In this document: positions 12,901 through 26,500 of the stretch, in pieces
How positions within the stretch are numbered: the first letter of the stretch is position 1
Layout of the letters: every line of letters begins with the position of its first letter
NCBI GenBank assembly: GCA_016617855.1
Contig: JAECUM010011030.1
Coordinates: 16,958-80,957, forward strand
Source: Megalonaias nervosa
Taxonomy: Eukaryota; Mollusca; Bivalvia; Unionida; Unionidae
DNA: 64,000 bases
Reading direction: 5' to 3'
Program-made: the position numbers and the translations under genes
Notes under the pieces: generated by a model
What the model was told of the DNA's origin: nothing
The model's database searches: none
What the model saw: only the letters and a program-made list of their open reading frames with translations

Positions 12901-15900
12901 TGCATGCATGGACAAAATAGCCTATCAAAAACATCTTGTGCACATCTAAGCATCTGGCAGGACCACAATCTCTCTGAATCAGATGAAGTTGGGATACAGT
13001 TGGAAGTAAAAAGAAAAGTATGTTTCCTACCCTTGTTTCAGGTGAAAATGAAATTTATCTCCCAAGGACAATGAGTTAAAGGGTAAATTTTACTGACATT
13101 ACTAAATTTGAATATTTCTTTCTTATTTGATTGCTTGTACATTAACACTGCACAAAAATGATAATAATAATAATTATTCTTTAAATTTTTTTACATTTCC
13201 AGCAACTTGATTAATTCATTATCCTGCATGTGGCATTTTTTGCATCAAAAGGGAGTAACATTGTCCAAAGTCTGGTTTTCACCCATCAGCTCATGTGTGG
13301 CTGAAATTGCCAATCAAAAACATCTTTCACACATTTAAGCATCTGGCCAAACCAAAATCTATATTAATAGGATTTAGTTTGATGCAATCAAAAGCAACAA
13401 GAGAAATGTGTTTCCTAACACAGTTTCTGGTGAAAATGAAATTCAGAATAATGTCAATTCCAGGACTCAAGATTTGCAAGGTAGAGTTATGAATCTAGAA
13501 TAACCATGGCTTTTACGACTGGAGATTTTAATGGAAGAGTTATGAAAATAAGTAAGCTTTAAATCAAAACAAAAAAAAAATGTATTTAAAAAAAAACTCA
13601 AAACAGTATGACCCAGTGGGTAGGACTCAAGCTTTCAAAGGTCCTCCTAGACCTATGGATGGTCAATCCTTCCATGAAATACTTAAAAGAGATTTTAAAA
13701 TGGAACTGTTCACTACAAGATATCTGGAAACAGAGGTGACCTCTTGAACAGTTTGAATGTACCTGTAGGCAGCCAGAGAGGTCTATGTAGTTCAGTTTCT
13801 TGCTACATTTCCCACAGGCAAGGTACAGCAGACCTCGATCTGTAAAGTTTTTACAAAAGGCCATACTTAGGTACTGAAGGTTAGAACACCACCTGAAAAA
13901 GATAACCAGGATTCCATGAAATGATTATGGTAATGATGATGACGATCATCATCATCATGACTATGATTATGGTAATGATGACAAGGAAAATGACATAAAA
14001 AAATGGATGACAAAAATGAAGATCAGGTTGAATAAAACTAAACTTGGTAAGTGTTTTGGTGTAGTCCTAATGATATGAGTATAACTTATGAAAATCATTC
14101 TATTTAAAAAATACAGATATTGAAAACAAAATTCTTATTAAAAATTCAAATTTGACCAAGACAGCAAACATTATTTTTCTTCTCTTCTGCTAAATAATCA
14201 AAAGTATATTAAAAACTTTAATTGTAAATAATGTGAGCATTTTTTTTTGTTCCTTGAAATAAGAAATTTACGAACATTTGATAAAAAGATGAGTTTTCTT
14301 GGTTAACCAATATCATATAGTCTATGTCCCTAACTTTCACACGAATTAATTAAAAAATTGGAGATAGTTTTAAATCAATTCTTCCAATACTAATATCATA
14401 AAACAAAATTTGTAGTGGTAGAAACTGTGGAATTAGTCAAATTTAAGGGCAGACAAGGAATTACTGGAAAAACAAAAGAAAGGAAAGTAGAAAAAGAAAG
14501 AAAGAAAGATGGCAGAGATAAAAGCGAATGAAAAATGGAAGAAGGGAAAAGCAGGGCTGATGAGGACTAGTAAAGTGGTAATTTTATTAAATACTCACTT
14601 TGATATTGTGCGTATGGAAGCATCTGTGATGGAAGTATAGGACAGATTTAGGTACAACAAGATTTTACATCTCTTGGCCACAAACTTTATGGTCTCATCC
14701 TACAGTAGAAAGGTATAATTTGTATCTCTAGATTCTTCAACAGACATGCACCTGGACATTCTCTACATCAGAATTTTCATCAGCAATAGCTGAATTTCAT
14801 TTATACATTTAATCACTTCCAGAGAAGATGTCAAAGTTTTATTTAGTCAGAAAATACTTTAAAATCTGAGGTCAGTAGACTAGAATGTTGTTAATACTGA
14901 ACATACAAATGAATCAGAAGTAAATCACAGTTCACAGAGATAATGAAAAGCAATGGGGGTTACCCTTGGTTATATTTTGATTGAGCAAGCATTGATCAGT
15001 TGCATTGATGCTGATGAGATCAAAAATGGATTGCAGATTCAAAACAGGTAATGTTCAATTTTTCCATGTACCTGTACTGGAGACTTTTAAGTAGGAACAA
15101 TATGAATAAAAAAAAGACAAAATTTAACACAAAAAGCATAACCACTAGACTAATAATCTATGGGGTATAAAATTTCCAGGATGTCATGTGAGACCCTTTT
15201 GAAAAAGGACAGAGATGGCTGTCATGTATGGATGGTTCTAACACAGCTCCACTCAATTCAATGAACTTGGTGTAAAAACTGGTGTTAAATATGATAATAC
15301 CAATAGCCATAATTTATACTGTGGATTTATGACCATATTAATTTAGTGTGAGTGAAATTTAATGTGTATGCTTTCATTTACTGAAGTGAATTTGGAAACC
15401 TGTTCAAAACAAAGGATTTTAGGTTATCCAAGGTGGCTACCAAAGTGGATTAATCTGAAATTGAACTACATCTACCATATCTGAACTTCAGATGATACCA
15501 ACTCAAAGACATTTTACAAGTTTCTTTTTCAAAAGTTTATGGATATGTGCCAGTCATATATATTGATTTCATATACTTTCTGTCCCTGTTATGAACAAGC
15601 TGAAAATATCAGAATCATGGAAACATATTTAATAACCAGTCTTGTAGGTTCCTTACTCAGCACACTCAGCTCAACCTTTTCTGCATCATTCTCTGGCTTT
15701 AGTATGTCTGATATAAATGAAGATCAGAGCCACACAGATAATCCCATGCTGGCAAGTCATGTACAGAGTGAAAATGAAAACAATGGTACAGATGATGATT
15801 TGGAGTTATCCAATATGGCTGACATTTATCCACAATTCCTGAGGGTCAAATGTAATGAATACAGTATCAATGTGCATATAGATCCACAAAAGTTTGAGTT

Positions 15901-18900
15901 TGTAAAACATATATTGGATTCAGAACCTTGCATGACTTCATGCAGTTCAAGTGTTCAAAATGGTACTATCTACAGAACACAAGAGAAAAACACTGTGACA
16001 GCTACATTGTATAAACAACATGTGTCCTATACATACAGGGGCTGAACTGTTTCAGATGGTAAGATCATATTATCTGTAAAATGTAGACAGGATGAGAATG
16101 CCCATGCTAAAGGCAGTTATATGCTGACATCTACACCAGTAACTAGATGTAGTACCAAACATGAAACAGCTCCTAAAGTCTTTGACCTAGATGACTCAGG
16201 CAATAAAATTAACACCTCTCCAGAGTGTCAGGCAATTACATGATCCATAAATCATAACCACTACTGTGATGGCTTAAACCATAAAGATTTCTCCATGTGT
16301 GTATATCAAAAAACAATTAGGAACTTGGAGGCCCAAAATGAAGAATCAAAACTACAATTACATGCTATTAAGTCAGCATAGGGAAGGATTAATGAGCAAG
16401 TAACCTCATGTGAAATAGCAATTCAGACAGACTCCCAAAAGCAACAATGTCAGATGCTCAGACACAGACAATCCCAATACCAGCCAAGAGAAAATGTAAA
16501 ATGACCATGAAAATAACAACTGACACCCAAAGTAATCCTGCATTGCAAACAACAGTACACCCTCTCAGTCATGTGTCACACCTGCAATAGCAATAAGTGT
16601 ACACCCATGGCCCTCAGCTCAGACAAGTCTGTTGCCTGCACCAACAACTGCACTTCCCATTACTCAGACAAATGTGTCAACATCAGCTCAATTAGCTCAC
16701 ACAATGGAGACATCAAGTTCAGCACCCCTTCCTCCAAGAGATGTGTCTGAAATACAAACCAGAGTCCAACACATGAAATCACAAGCCAGATAAGATAGGA
16801 CTCTAATAATTGGTTCCTCAATATTGAAAAGTATAATACCAAGGAGACTTTTTAAAACAGATGTACAGACTCTAAGAGGTGGAAAAATCGACAACATCAC
16901 AGAAAGAATAATGAATACTGACCTAACCAAATACAACCAAATTATTAATTTTAGCAGGTGGAAATGTTTACTGTATGCTGCTAGGTACTGCAGTCCAGAT
17001 ACATGTAAAATAATGATATCAGGACTACCACCTCATGTGGACAACAGGGTGAAAGAAATCAATGATCTGATAATTGACCTGTGTGAAAACTTCAACCTAC
17101 AGTACATTTCACAATACACATCTTTCTTTCTTCAGAACCAGGATGTCAACCTAAGTCTCTACCACAGAGACAAAATTCATTTAAGCAGAAAAGGACTCTC
17201 TCAACTACTGAGAAATATCAACATGTATGCCCCCATTTTCAGGCACTATAATGAAGAGTACTGTCTCTACTGTGGGGAAACAGCATATGACACAGGTATG
17301 CCATCATGGCAAACAGATTGAGTGCTTCAGATGCCATAAATTTGGACACAAACAAAGACTTTGTCAATCAATGTATTATACATACTAGGAAGCTGGCAAA
17401 GAGGAGAATGCCAATGCTTCATCTATAACAAATCTAAATGTACCTAGTGAGACTCTTGACTCTAACTATTCAATGGACACTACTGTAAATGCAAAAATTA
17501 CACTTTTCAGGGTCTGTATGTGACTTTGATGACACTAATATATATGAACATTTAAATATGGAAATAAGATGTCAGAATGATAAAAGTAGTATGGGGACAA
17601 TCTCAATGAGTACCCCATTGCAACTTGACATACATATAATTGATATGAAACTAAATACAAAAGGTTTTAACATAGGTCACTTAAATGTACAAGGTATAGT
17701 GGGAAAAACAGACCAGATTAAGTTAATGTTGTCTTCCAAGGAAAATAATATACACATTTTAGGACTCACTGAAACCAAATTAAATGCTAACCACAATGAT
17801 AATCTATTTCACTGCCAAAGCTACAATAAACCATTATGCAGGGACAGAGACAGCAGGGCGAGGTGTTGTTGTATACATTAGAGAAGATGTAAATGCAGAA
17901 AGGCTACTTGACTTGGAGTCACAAGAAATTGAGAGTATCTGGGTGGAAATTTCTCAAAATAGTGCAAAAAATCATTCCCAGTTGGTTTCATTTATTGGCC
18001 ACCTTCTTCCAAAGCAATTTGGAATGATAACTGTTTGAAACAAATGGAAAATGTTCTTGCACAGGAGAAAGAAACATATATACTTGGTAATCTAAATAAG
18101 GACCTTCTCAGTACTCAAATAAGGATCAACTGGATGGAATTTATTGAATAATTAGGCCTAGTCCAGCTGGTAAATGTGCCCACAAGGGTAACAGAAATAT
18201 CAAGCACTCTTACTGATCACATTTATACCAATCTACCAGACAATGTGGCTTGTGTTAATGTACTGAATGTTGGTCTTAGTGACCACTATCCTATTTTTTT
18301 GACAAGAAAGGTTAAATGCAAGAGAAATAAAAAAAGAATACACACAAAACTATCACTTACAGACTGTTCAAAAAATTTAATGAAGAACAATTTCTCAATG
18401 ACCTATATAAAGTTCCATGGAATATGATCCAAAATTTGGATGACATAGATGAAGCTCTGAGGGTGTGGACTGACTTATTTATGGATGTAGTCTCTAAGCA
18501 TGCACCACTGAAAGTACATCAAGAAAAGAATGAAATCCTACATAATTGACTTATTACTGAAATCCTAGATGCTATGAAAACATGAGACCAATTCAAGCTT
18601 AGGCTATAGGAAACCATGCACAATATAAAGTATGGAGAAATAAAATAACAAGTATGAATAAAAAAGCTAAAAAAATTATTATCAATCGTTGCTTGAAAAC
18701 AAAAAGAGCAACACAAACTTCATTTGGAAAGTCTTCAATGAACTCACTGGAGGAACATACAAAGATCAGATAAATAAAATTCACTCACTTCTAGTGAATG
18801 ATACCATAGTCACTGATGACAATGACATTGCAAATGTTTTCAATGATTTTTTTCACCAACATTACCACAAAGTTAAAAGAACCAGTGATAGAAAACAACT

Positions 18901-21900
18901 TTAATGAACTGAAAAAGTTCTGCAGAAGCAAAATCTCAGTATCAAAAACTTTGCTAAAAAATGTCTCAATGAACTTGATACCAAGAAAGCTACAGGACTT
19001 GATCAGATTGGTCCACGACTCATTAAATCTTCTGCCTCTGCTATTGTAGATAGCATAACATTCATAATCAGTTCAAGTATTGCAACCTCATCTGTCCCCA
19101 AAATATGGAAAACTGCAAAAGTAACTCCTATTCCCAAATCTGGTTTTAAGGATGATGCTGATAACTACCGGCCAATCTCAATACTACCAAACTTGTCAAA
19201 ATTGATTGAAAAACATGTCCATATATATATGACTCATTCATGTCATATTTAACCAAACACTTGCTTTTACACCCTAATCAATCAGGCTTTAGACAGATAC
19301 ATTCATGTGAGACTGCCTTGATCTTCCTAACTGATAAATGGCTTCAAGCACTTGACCATAGTAGAATAATTGGATCTGTATTTGTAGATTTCAGGAAAGC
19401 TTTTGACATGGTGGATCATGAAATCTTTTTGAAGAAACTGAAAATCTACCAATGTGATGAAAGCACAGTTAGATGGTTTACTTCATACTTAAGTGAGAGA
19501 ACACAACATGTTTATATAAATAATGTTCTGTCTGAACCTGGAACAATTAGATGTGGAGTACCACGCAGGGCTCAACTCTAGGTCCATTACTATTTATTTT
19601 ATTTACTAATGACCTACCACTTGTACTAAGGGACTCAATATCATCTACAGATCTCTATGCAGATGACACAACATTGTCAGACATCCAAAACACAAAGCAT
19701 GCACTCGAAATTTCTTTACAGAATGCCCTAAACAAACTGGACAACTGGTGCACATGCAATGGCATGGTGGTAAATACTGTTAAAACTAAAACATTACTTA
19801 TCTCAACACGACAAAAAAGAACAAGTCAATTCAAGTTTATGGCTTCTCAGCAGGATAAGACATTTTCTCCTTGAAAAGCACAGAAAACTATTTTATAACA
19901 GTTACATACAACCCTATTTAGACTACTGTAATACAGTATGGGGTAATTCAAATTATAAAAACATAGCAAAGCTGGCACATCTTCGAAAAAGAGAATTTGG
20001 GCTAATATCAATCCAGAAAGAAAGCAAGGAAAATTTAGCTGGTAAGTTAAAAATATTACCTATTAAAGACTGAATCTGTTTGAGAAAAGCCAAATTAATG
20101 TACAGGATATCCAATAACAGTGCTCCTGAATATTTACAATCACTATTCCAGTATAGGCTACCTGGCAATACTCCCCACCTGCGATCCGTGTCTACCAAAC
20201 AGCATAAAATTCCCAAACCAAATAAGGAATTATTTTAAAAAGTTTATAATACTCTGGAACTTAGCTCTGGAATAGTATTCCAGTTAAGATTAGAAATGCC
20301 CACTCTATTTCCTTCTTCCAAACCCAGTATATCCAGCGGCTTCAGAGATGCAGCTAAAATAAATAAATTCCTTTGTATGAGGGCCTCGAGGTAAATTAGT
20401 TCTTAGCTAACTGTATTACCCTCTTTAAATAAAAAAAATAAAGTCATTATACAACTCCTATGTAGCATCATTTCATGTTGACACAGTAAAAACATAAAAG
20501 CCATAGTTCCTCTGGATCAAAACTACATCTTGACTTTGGAATAATGACTCCAGATCAAATAATTGTTTTAATGCATTCATTTGCTCGAAATACTGCAGCA
20601 CATTTTATTTAACTTTTTTCCCAGCTGAACCTCCAAAGTAGCTAAGATAAATTTATTTCCTTTTTTTGTTTATACTTCTCCTAACAACAACAGGTTCACT
20701 TCTAAATTTGTCTTTTTAGAAGAAGGTCCTACATATATAGCTGCTTTAGGTCATTTATTTATTCTAGCTATGCATCCTTGATCTTGGGGCCTGTTTGCTA
20801 GAGATCCCCAGACTGTGAGGGATATCATATTCTGTATAGGAGATTATGTTACACTAGGTTGTCTTCCTAGTGCAGCTGATTTATTCATGGTTTTCTTGCC
20901 ATTAAAATTACCTGTATAAACGAAATGGGTTTTGTCCAGTAATGTTCTAACCAGCTGCTGGACAAATGTTTCCTGTATTGACTCTGTGTTTAACATTAGC
21001 CTAGTGTCAAACTGACATGCAAACCTGAAATTCAATAATATTACTTTGCTATTACTCAGAGTACTAGAATATCTGATTGACTAATTGACTCACATTGACC
21101 CCAAGACACTCAGACAGGTTGAGATCCTGTAGATTTCGGCATTGCGCCAGACTTATGAAGGAGTTTTCAGACAGCTGTTGGCAGCCTCGCATATTGAGGT
21201 GCATCAGATATGGTCGACATTTCAACAGCAGTTTGGTCACCACCTCATCTGTCACACTGTTGTGGAAATAAGTACCATGCATACAAATATCAAGGCATAA
21301 AGACTTGTGAGACATGGAATTTGAAATAATATTGTATATTCTCTATTATAAGTCACATCCAACTATAAAATGCATAGACCCAAACCTGCCATCACATAAT
21401 ACACAGCAGATTTGGATCTACGTAGTTTGTTGGCAGAAATCTGTTGAACAACATAGACCCCAATTCGCTGGTGCATTATGTCATAGCAGATCAGGATCTA
21501 CATTGTTTTGCAGTTAGACCACATTTAAAAGTGAGTATATATGGTGACAGTTGTTTGCATCACTTATAACATAAGAAAGATAGATGATGGGTAACATAAC
21601 TGGTAAAATATATAATAAACAAATTACAAGTCTGAAAGACGCATTCTTTATATGGAGTAAAAGTTCAGATTATCTTATTATATCAATAAACAGTTACAGG
21701 CCTAAATATTAATTTGATATATGCCTCATTAATAATTTGATACCTGCCTCATTAATAATTTCATAGATGCCTAATTAATAATTTGTTAGATTCTGCATTA
21801 ATAATTTGATACATATCTTGATGATTCATATAGATATTAATATTTGCTTATAAAAATAAGAGCAGTGTGCTTTCATCAACTGACAAACTTTGCTGAGATC

Positions 21901-23552
21901 ATAAACTGACATAAGTTTAATCTCTTTTTTTCTTCTTCTTTTAAATGAAAGACACTAATTTCAATCTTAAATGTTATGATAATGTGGGGAATAAATTAGC
22001 TACAAATTATTTACAGGCATATGCCTAAAACAAGAAAAACTAGAGTTGGAAGATGTGGGAACATTACAAATGGCTGCACTATAAAAATTTGCTTGGCATT
22101 GCTTTCAACAGAAGAATTACTGCCAAAAAACCTAAGTTTGGAGAACACTGGCTTAAATAACCATAACTCTTCCAAATGACTATGTGAAATGCTGGAAAGA
22201 CCAGTTATTCAAGATTTCATAAATATAAAGGTACATGATAACTTCAGTTAAAATGCAATATTTCTATGTACAGTTATGCTGTGCAAGCAGGCATGGGAGA
22301 ACAAGCAATTAGGGGTCATAGCTAGTTGAAATTATAACATGGAACACTTGAAATGAAACTAATGTCTCGCCAATATAAAAAACATGCAAAATTTTGGTTG
22401 AAATACAAACAAAGCTTAGTCAAGTTATGCCGCAGAAACCAGTCAGGAGAATAGGCAATTAATTGCCAAACACCTGTAAATGATGTCATGGAATGCTGGA
22501 AATGAAACTCACTCAAAGTCACATCATCTGAAGCCATATTCTAAATCTGGTTCAAATCCAACAGATTTTGGTGAAGTTATCTTGTGGAAACTAAAGTCAG
22601 GAGGATGAGCAATCTGGGAGCTATAACTTTTAGAAGTGTGATTAAATCTATCAAAGGTACATATAAACCTATGAGTAAATTGTCAAACCATAGTGCATTA
22701 GAATAATTTGAAGGGTTCTTGACCTACAAGCAACATTTAGATATAAAGTTCATTGACATCGGTCATGTCTCTCTTCACAATGGAGTTGACAAGAAAACCC
22801 CATAAAAAGCAAATCAAGTGCTATGAAATTATTTACACACCAAATTGCATCAAAATCTGCAATGGTTCTTGAGACCTGCTGGTTGTAAGGATCTGCTGTA
22901 GGGGAGATGCAACATTTGTATGAAGGGGCAATAACTCCATCAAAATTGGACCTGAAAGGACTAAATGCCCTTTAAAAGCAACATAGGATGCAATAGGCAA
23001 TTTGAAAATGGCATCCCATTATGTGCAAGGCTTACAGAACCATGATAGTTACAAACAAAATTTCATGTGATTATTTGAAGTTAATTATCATTGGCTTTAG
23101 CTCTTTTCATAATGTAGTACATGTGATAAAACCCATGAAAGACACATCTAAAACTAAACTGTATCAGAACATGCTGAATGGTTGCTGATTACAAAGATCT
23201 GCCATAATGGAGATGCAATAATGATGGACCTTAAAGGATAATCTTTAAAAGACACATTTATATGCAATAGGCTATCCACTTACCAAATAGCATCCAATTA
23301 CATTAAAGGGTTGTTGAACTATGCAGGTTACAAGAAGGGTGAACATATAGGGTGACTGACAGATGACATATGCAAACAAACAAAATATAGATCATTTTAT
23401 ATGGAGACTCATTCCATCATACAACATATTTGTGCTTTTCACAAAATAGTGTAAAATCTGGATATAATGTACATATGTATACTTATTTTTTACAATTTAG
23501 TTAAGTTTGTATGCAATTACTTTTTATATGCACTAATTGTTAGTGATATTAC

Positions 23553-23587
<35 letters not shown>

Positions 23588-26500
23588 CATCTTTAGAAGC
23601 TCTAAGTGCTTGACAATATAGGTGTGTGTGTATGTGTGTGTGTGTGATTGAAAAACAACACCATGAAATTACAAATAAAAACATGCTGAAAAATAGTTAA
23701 GATAAGAAAAATAATTAAGGTAAATCTTAAATCTGTTCTTGCAGTCAAAAAAAGATGAGTTTTTAGAGTACTCTTGAACGAGATCACATTGACAAAGAGG
23801 CAAATCATTCCTGGTAGCTGGACCCTTGTGATCAAAAGAATGTTCTGTGTAGGACATTGTTCTGACAGTGGGAATAATGCCATACAAGTTTGGAAGTATC
23901 TGAAGGGGTGCACATATGGGTGAGGTCAAAAAGGCATTTTGGACTGGAGACATTAAAAAAATGTAACATAGAAAATAGATTTTGTGCTTGATTCTGGAGC
24001 AGACAGGTAGCCAGTGGAGGGTACAGAGCATGGGGAGGAGTACTCAGTTCTTGGTACTCTAAGGATGCTCCAAGCAGCTGTGTTTTTAATTTTTTTAAGT
24101 TTCTTTAGTAGATACTCAAATGAATCAGATAGAAGAGAATTACAATAGTCCAGTCTAGAAAGTACTATGGAATAGACAAGTGTTTTAGTGGCATAAACTA
24201 AAAGAAAATTGGGACAAAACTACTTTATCTAAGGTTTTTGACATAAATGGTCAGTTACAAATAGGACTGTACTTTGTTTAGATCATTAGAGTCAAGTTTT
24301 GGTTTCTTGAAAAATAGCTTTACAATGACAGTTTTGAAACAATGCAGGAATTTCACAGATAAAACAGAAGTATTAATAACTTCAGTTAATAAAGGCAATA
24401 TTAAACTGAAACACTCACAGCTGTGAGGTCAGAATCAGATCAAGTTCACATGACTTTTGGGTACTCTTCATCAGAATTGTACATAAGAAATCCATGGAGA
24501 CAAGCTCAAATGCTCTTAAAGGTTGCATTTGAAATTCTGTACCACAACTGTATTGTGACTGAGTTGAAACTGTATTGTCAAGTTGATCTCTAAAATTTTA
24601 CACTTCTGAACTATGTTTGTGACATTCTTAACAGGCTCATAAATTTTCTAATGAACAGTAAGACCAGATGAAAGCCAAAGCCCCTCAGCCTTATGGTGTT
24701 CTCTTTTTAGAGTACCAATCTGGTCCCTAACACTACTATACCATGAAGAACTCTTCTGAACAAATAATCGGGTTCCTGGAGCATGTTTATCAAGCAGTGA
24801 ACACAAACAGTTATCAGTATTTTCTGTTGTAGGAAGTAACAAAGTTGTTAGGATTGCTTGGATGTCATGCATTAAATGCAACTGGTTCTATTTGTTACAG
24901 AGACTTCTCTTAGAAGCAAACAAAGATGAAGACTTAAGGACTGATATGTCAAGATGGCATGTGATGCAAAGGTGATCTGATGTAAGTTCATGGGACACCA
25001 GTGAAGACTGTAAAATATTATCATCAGGTCTATCAAGAATCCTGTCTAAAATATGACCATGTTTATGGGTGGGTTAAAATATGACCATGTTTATGGTTAG
25101 GTTAACTATCCAACTGTTTGAGACTTAAAACATGAATGGGATCTTGGAGGTCTATGTGTTTCCAGAATGAAGTGAATGTATAAATTTCCAAGAATAATCA
25201 GACTGACACCTATCAAATTTCCATATTTCAGGAGGTTGTGAAACTGCTCCAAAAGGAGAGATTCAGTCAGCTTTTTTTTCACTAGGTGGAGGGCAGTAGA
25301 GATAGAAAAATGGACAGACCTTTGTTCCACTGTAAGGTTGGCTTGGATCAGTTCAAATGGAGTAACCAGGGTATGTTAGATTCATGCAATTGGGCTTATC
25401 ATCTAGAGACATTTCTGTCATAAAAAAGATTTTGATATCCTGACCATTGATAAAGCTTACTATTTCTGTGTGCTTTTCCAGTGGTCCAACTCACTGGGCA
25501 CTGAATAATGCCATGTACAGTGGTTTCTCAGACTTAGAGGGTCACAACTGAAGAGGAATTTGAATTGTTCAAAATAACAGTCAGGTTTTCAGATTGCTGT
25601 GAAGGAAATGGTGAAAGGGAGATAATGGAATGTTTCTTCCAGTTATGTGCTGGCCAACTCTGAAATGTTTCTTTTTCACTGATGTTTACATTTAAGAAAA
25701 GATGAATTTAGTCCAAGGTAGTTTAGTTTAGAGCACAATGTTGTATGCAGCACCAATGAGTAGTTATTTAATGCTATTAATAAAACTCCATTATAGCGTA
25801 AACAGGTGGACTGCATAGTATCACATGATGGCAGTTCATTCAACAACAACTGCAGTTACAGAAGATGGGCACGATGACTGAGAAAAAAAATTAATAAGGA
25901 ACACATTCCAACAAAACAGTGCTAGATCAACACAATAATGTAGACAAAGACAATCAACAAAACAAATATCTACACAAAAAAACAGAACAAAACTCGAGAA
26001 CAGCTGCCTCAAGCCTGTTAAACAATGTCAAGGTCATACTTATTTTCCACATCAACAAGTATTTAAAATGTGCCTATATATGTGCATGTAGAAACCAAAT
26101 TTTACAAACATTTTACATGATGATAGATGAATTAAGGAAAGAACTAATTACAATCAGAACAAGATAAATTGATAAATGACCTTGCCAAGGACCTTATTAG
26201 AGACCAAATTTACATGCCAAGAGGAAAGTTAAAATCTTGAAGTTTGTTTTTCTTTTGCACATATACATGTGGTTATGTTTGCTACAGAAAGGCACACATA
26301 TGCCTATTGTTCTCTGCATATGTTTTTTTCCATAATGAGCATAATATCCAGATATCACAGCATGAACCATTTTGGAAAATTAAGATTGTTCTATTTTAGG
26401 TCTCTTATAATGGTATCAAATATTATTCTTGGCAGAATTGCACAGTAGTTTATTACTAACACTAAAACAAATTACTTACTCAAGATATCCAATATGTAAA

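Larger units (their letters stand above)
11684..13762. other. Intron 10
   Basis: About 2.1 kb. It contains a 52-bp tandem repeat (12,288-12,443) and a pair of diverged direct repeats (12,905-13,080 and 13,295-13,470). Nothing else recognised. Confidence 0.75.
15600..20445 (+). mobile_element. Decayed non-LTR retrotransposon (CR1/jockey-like, ORF1+ORF2)
   Basis: A nearly full-length LINE on the plus strand, opposite to the host gene. The order is ORF1 with an acidic/Ser-rich N-terminus, an SGNH-esterase-like region and a CCHC knuckle; ORF2 with an apurinic-type endonuclease, reverse transcriptase and C-terminal domain; then a short 3' UTR (tgagggcctcgagg…) ending in an A-rich tail near 20,445. 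Several stops and frameshifts break both ORFs. The 5' boundary is uncertain and I did not find clear target-site duplications. Confidence 0.88.
14700..21093. other. Intron 8
   Basis: About 6.4 kb, mostly filled by one antisense non-LTR retrotransposon (15,600-20,445). The flanks 14,700-15,540 and 20,450-21,090 show nothing I recognise. Confidence 0.8.

Noticed and set aside
22515..22529. Candidate tiny exon between F-box and LRR exons (ttcag/gtgag flanks)
   Set aside because: Its length does not fix the reading phase and it encodes no family residues. The 26-nt exon at 32,746 fits both.
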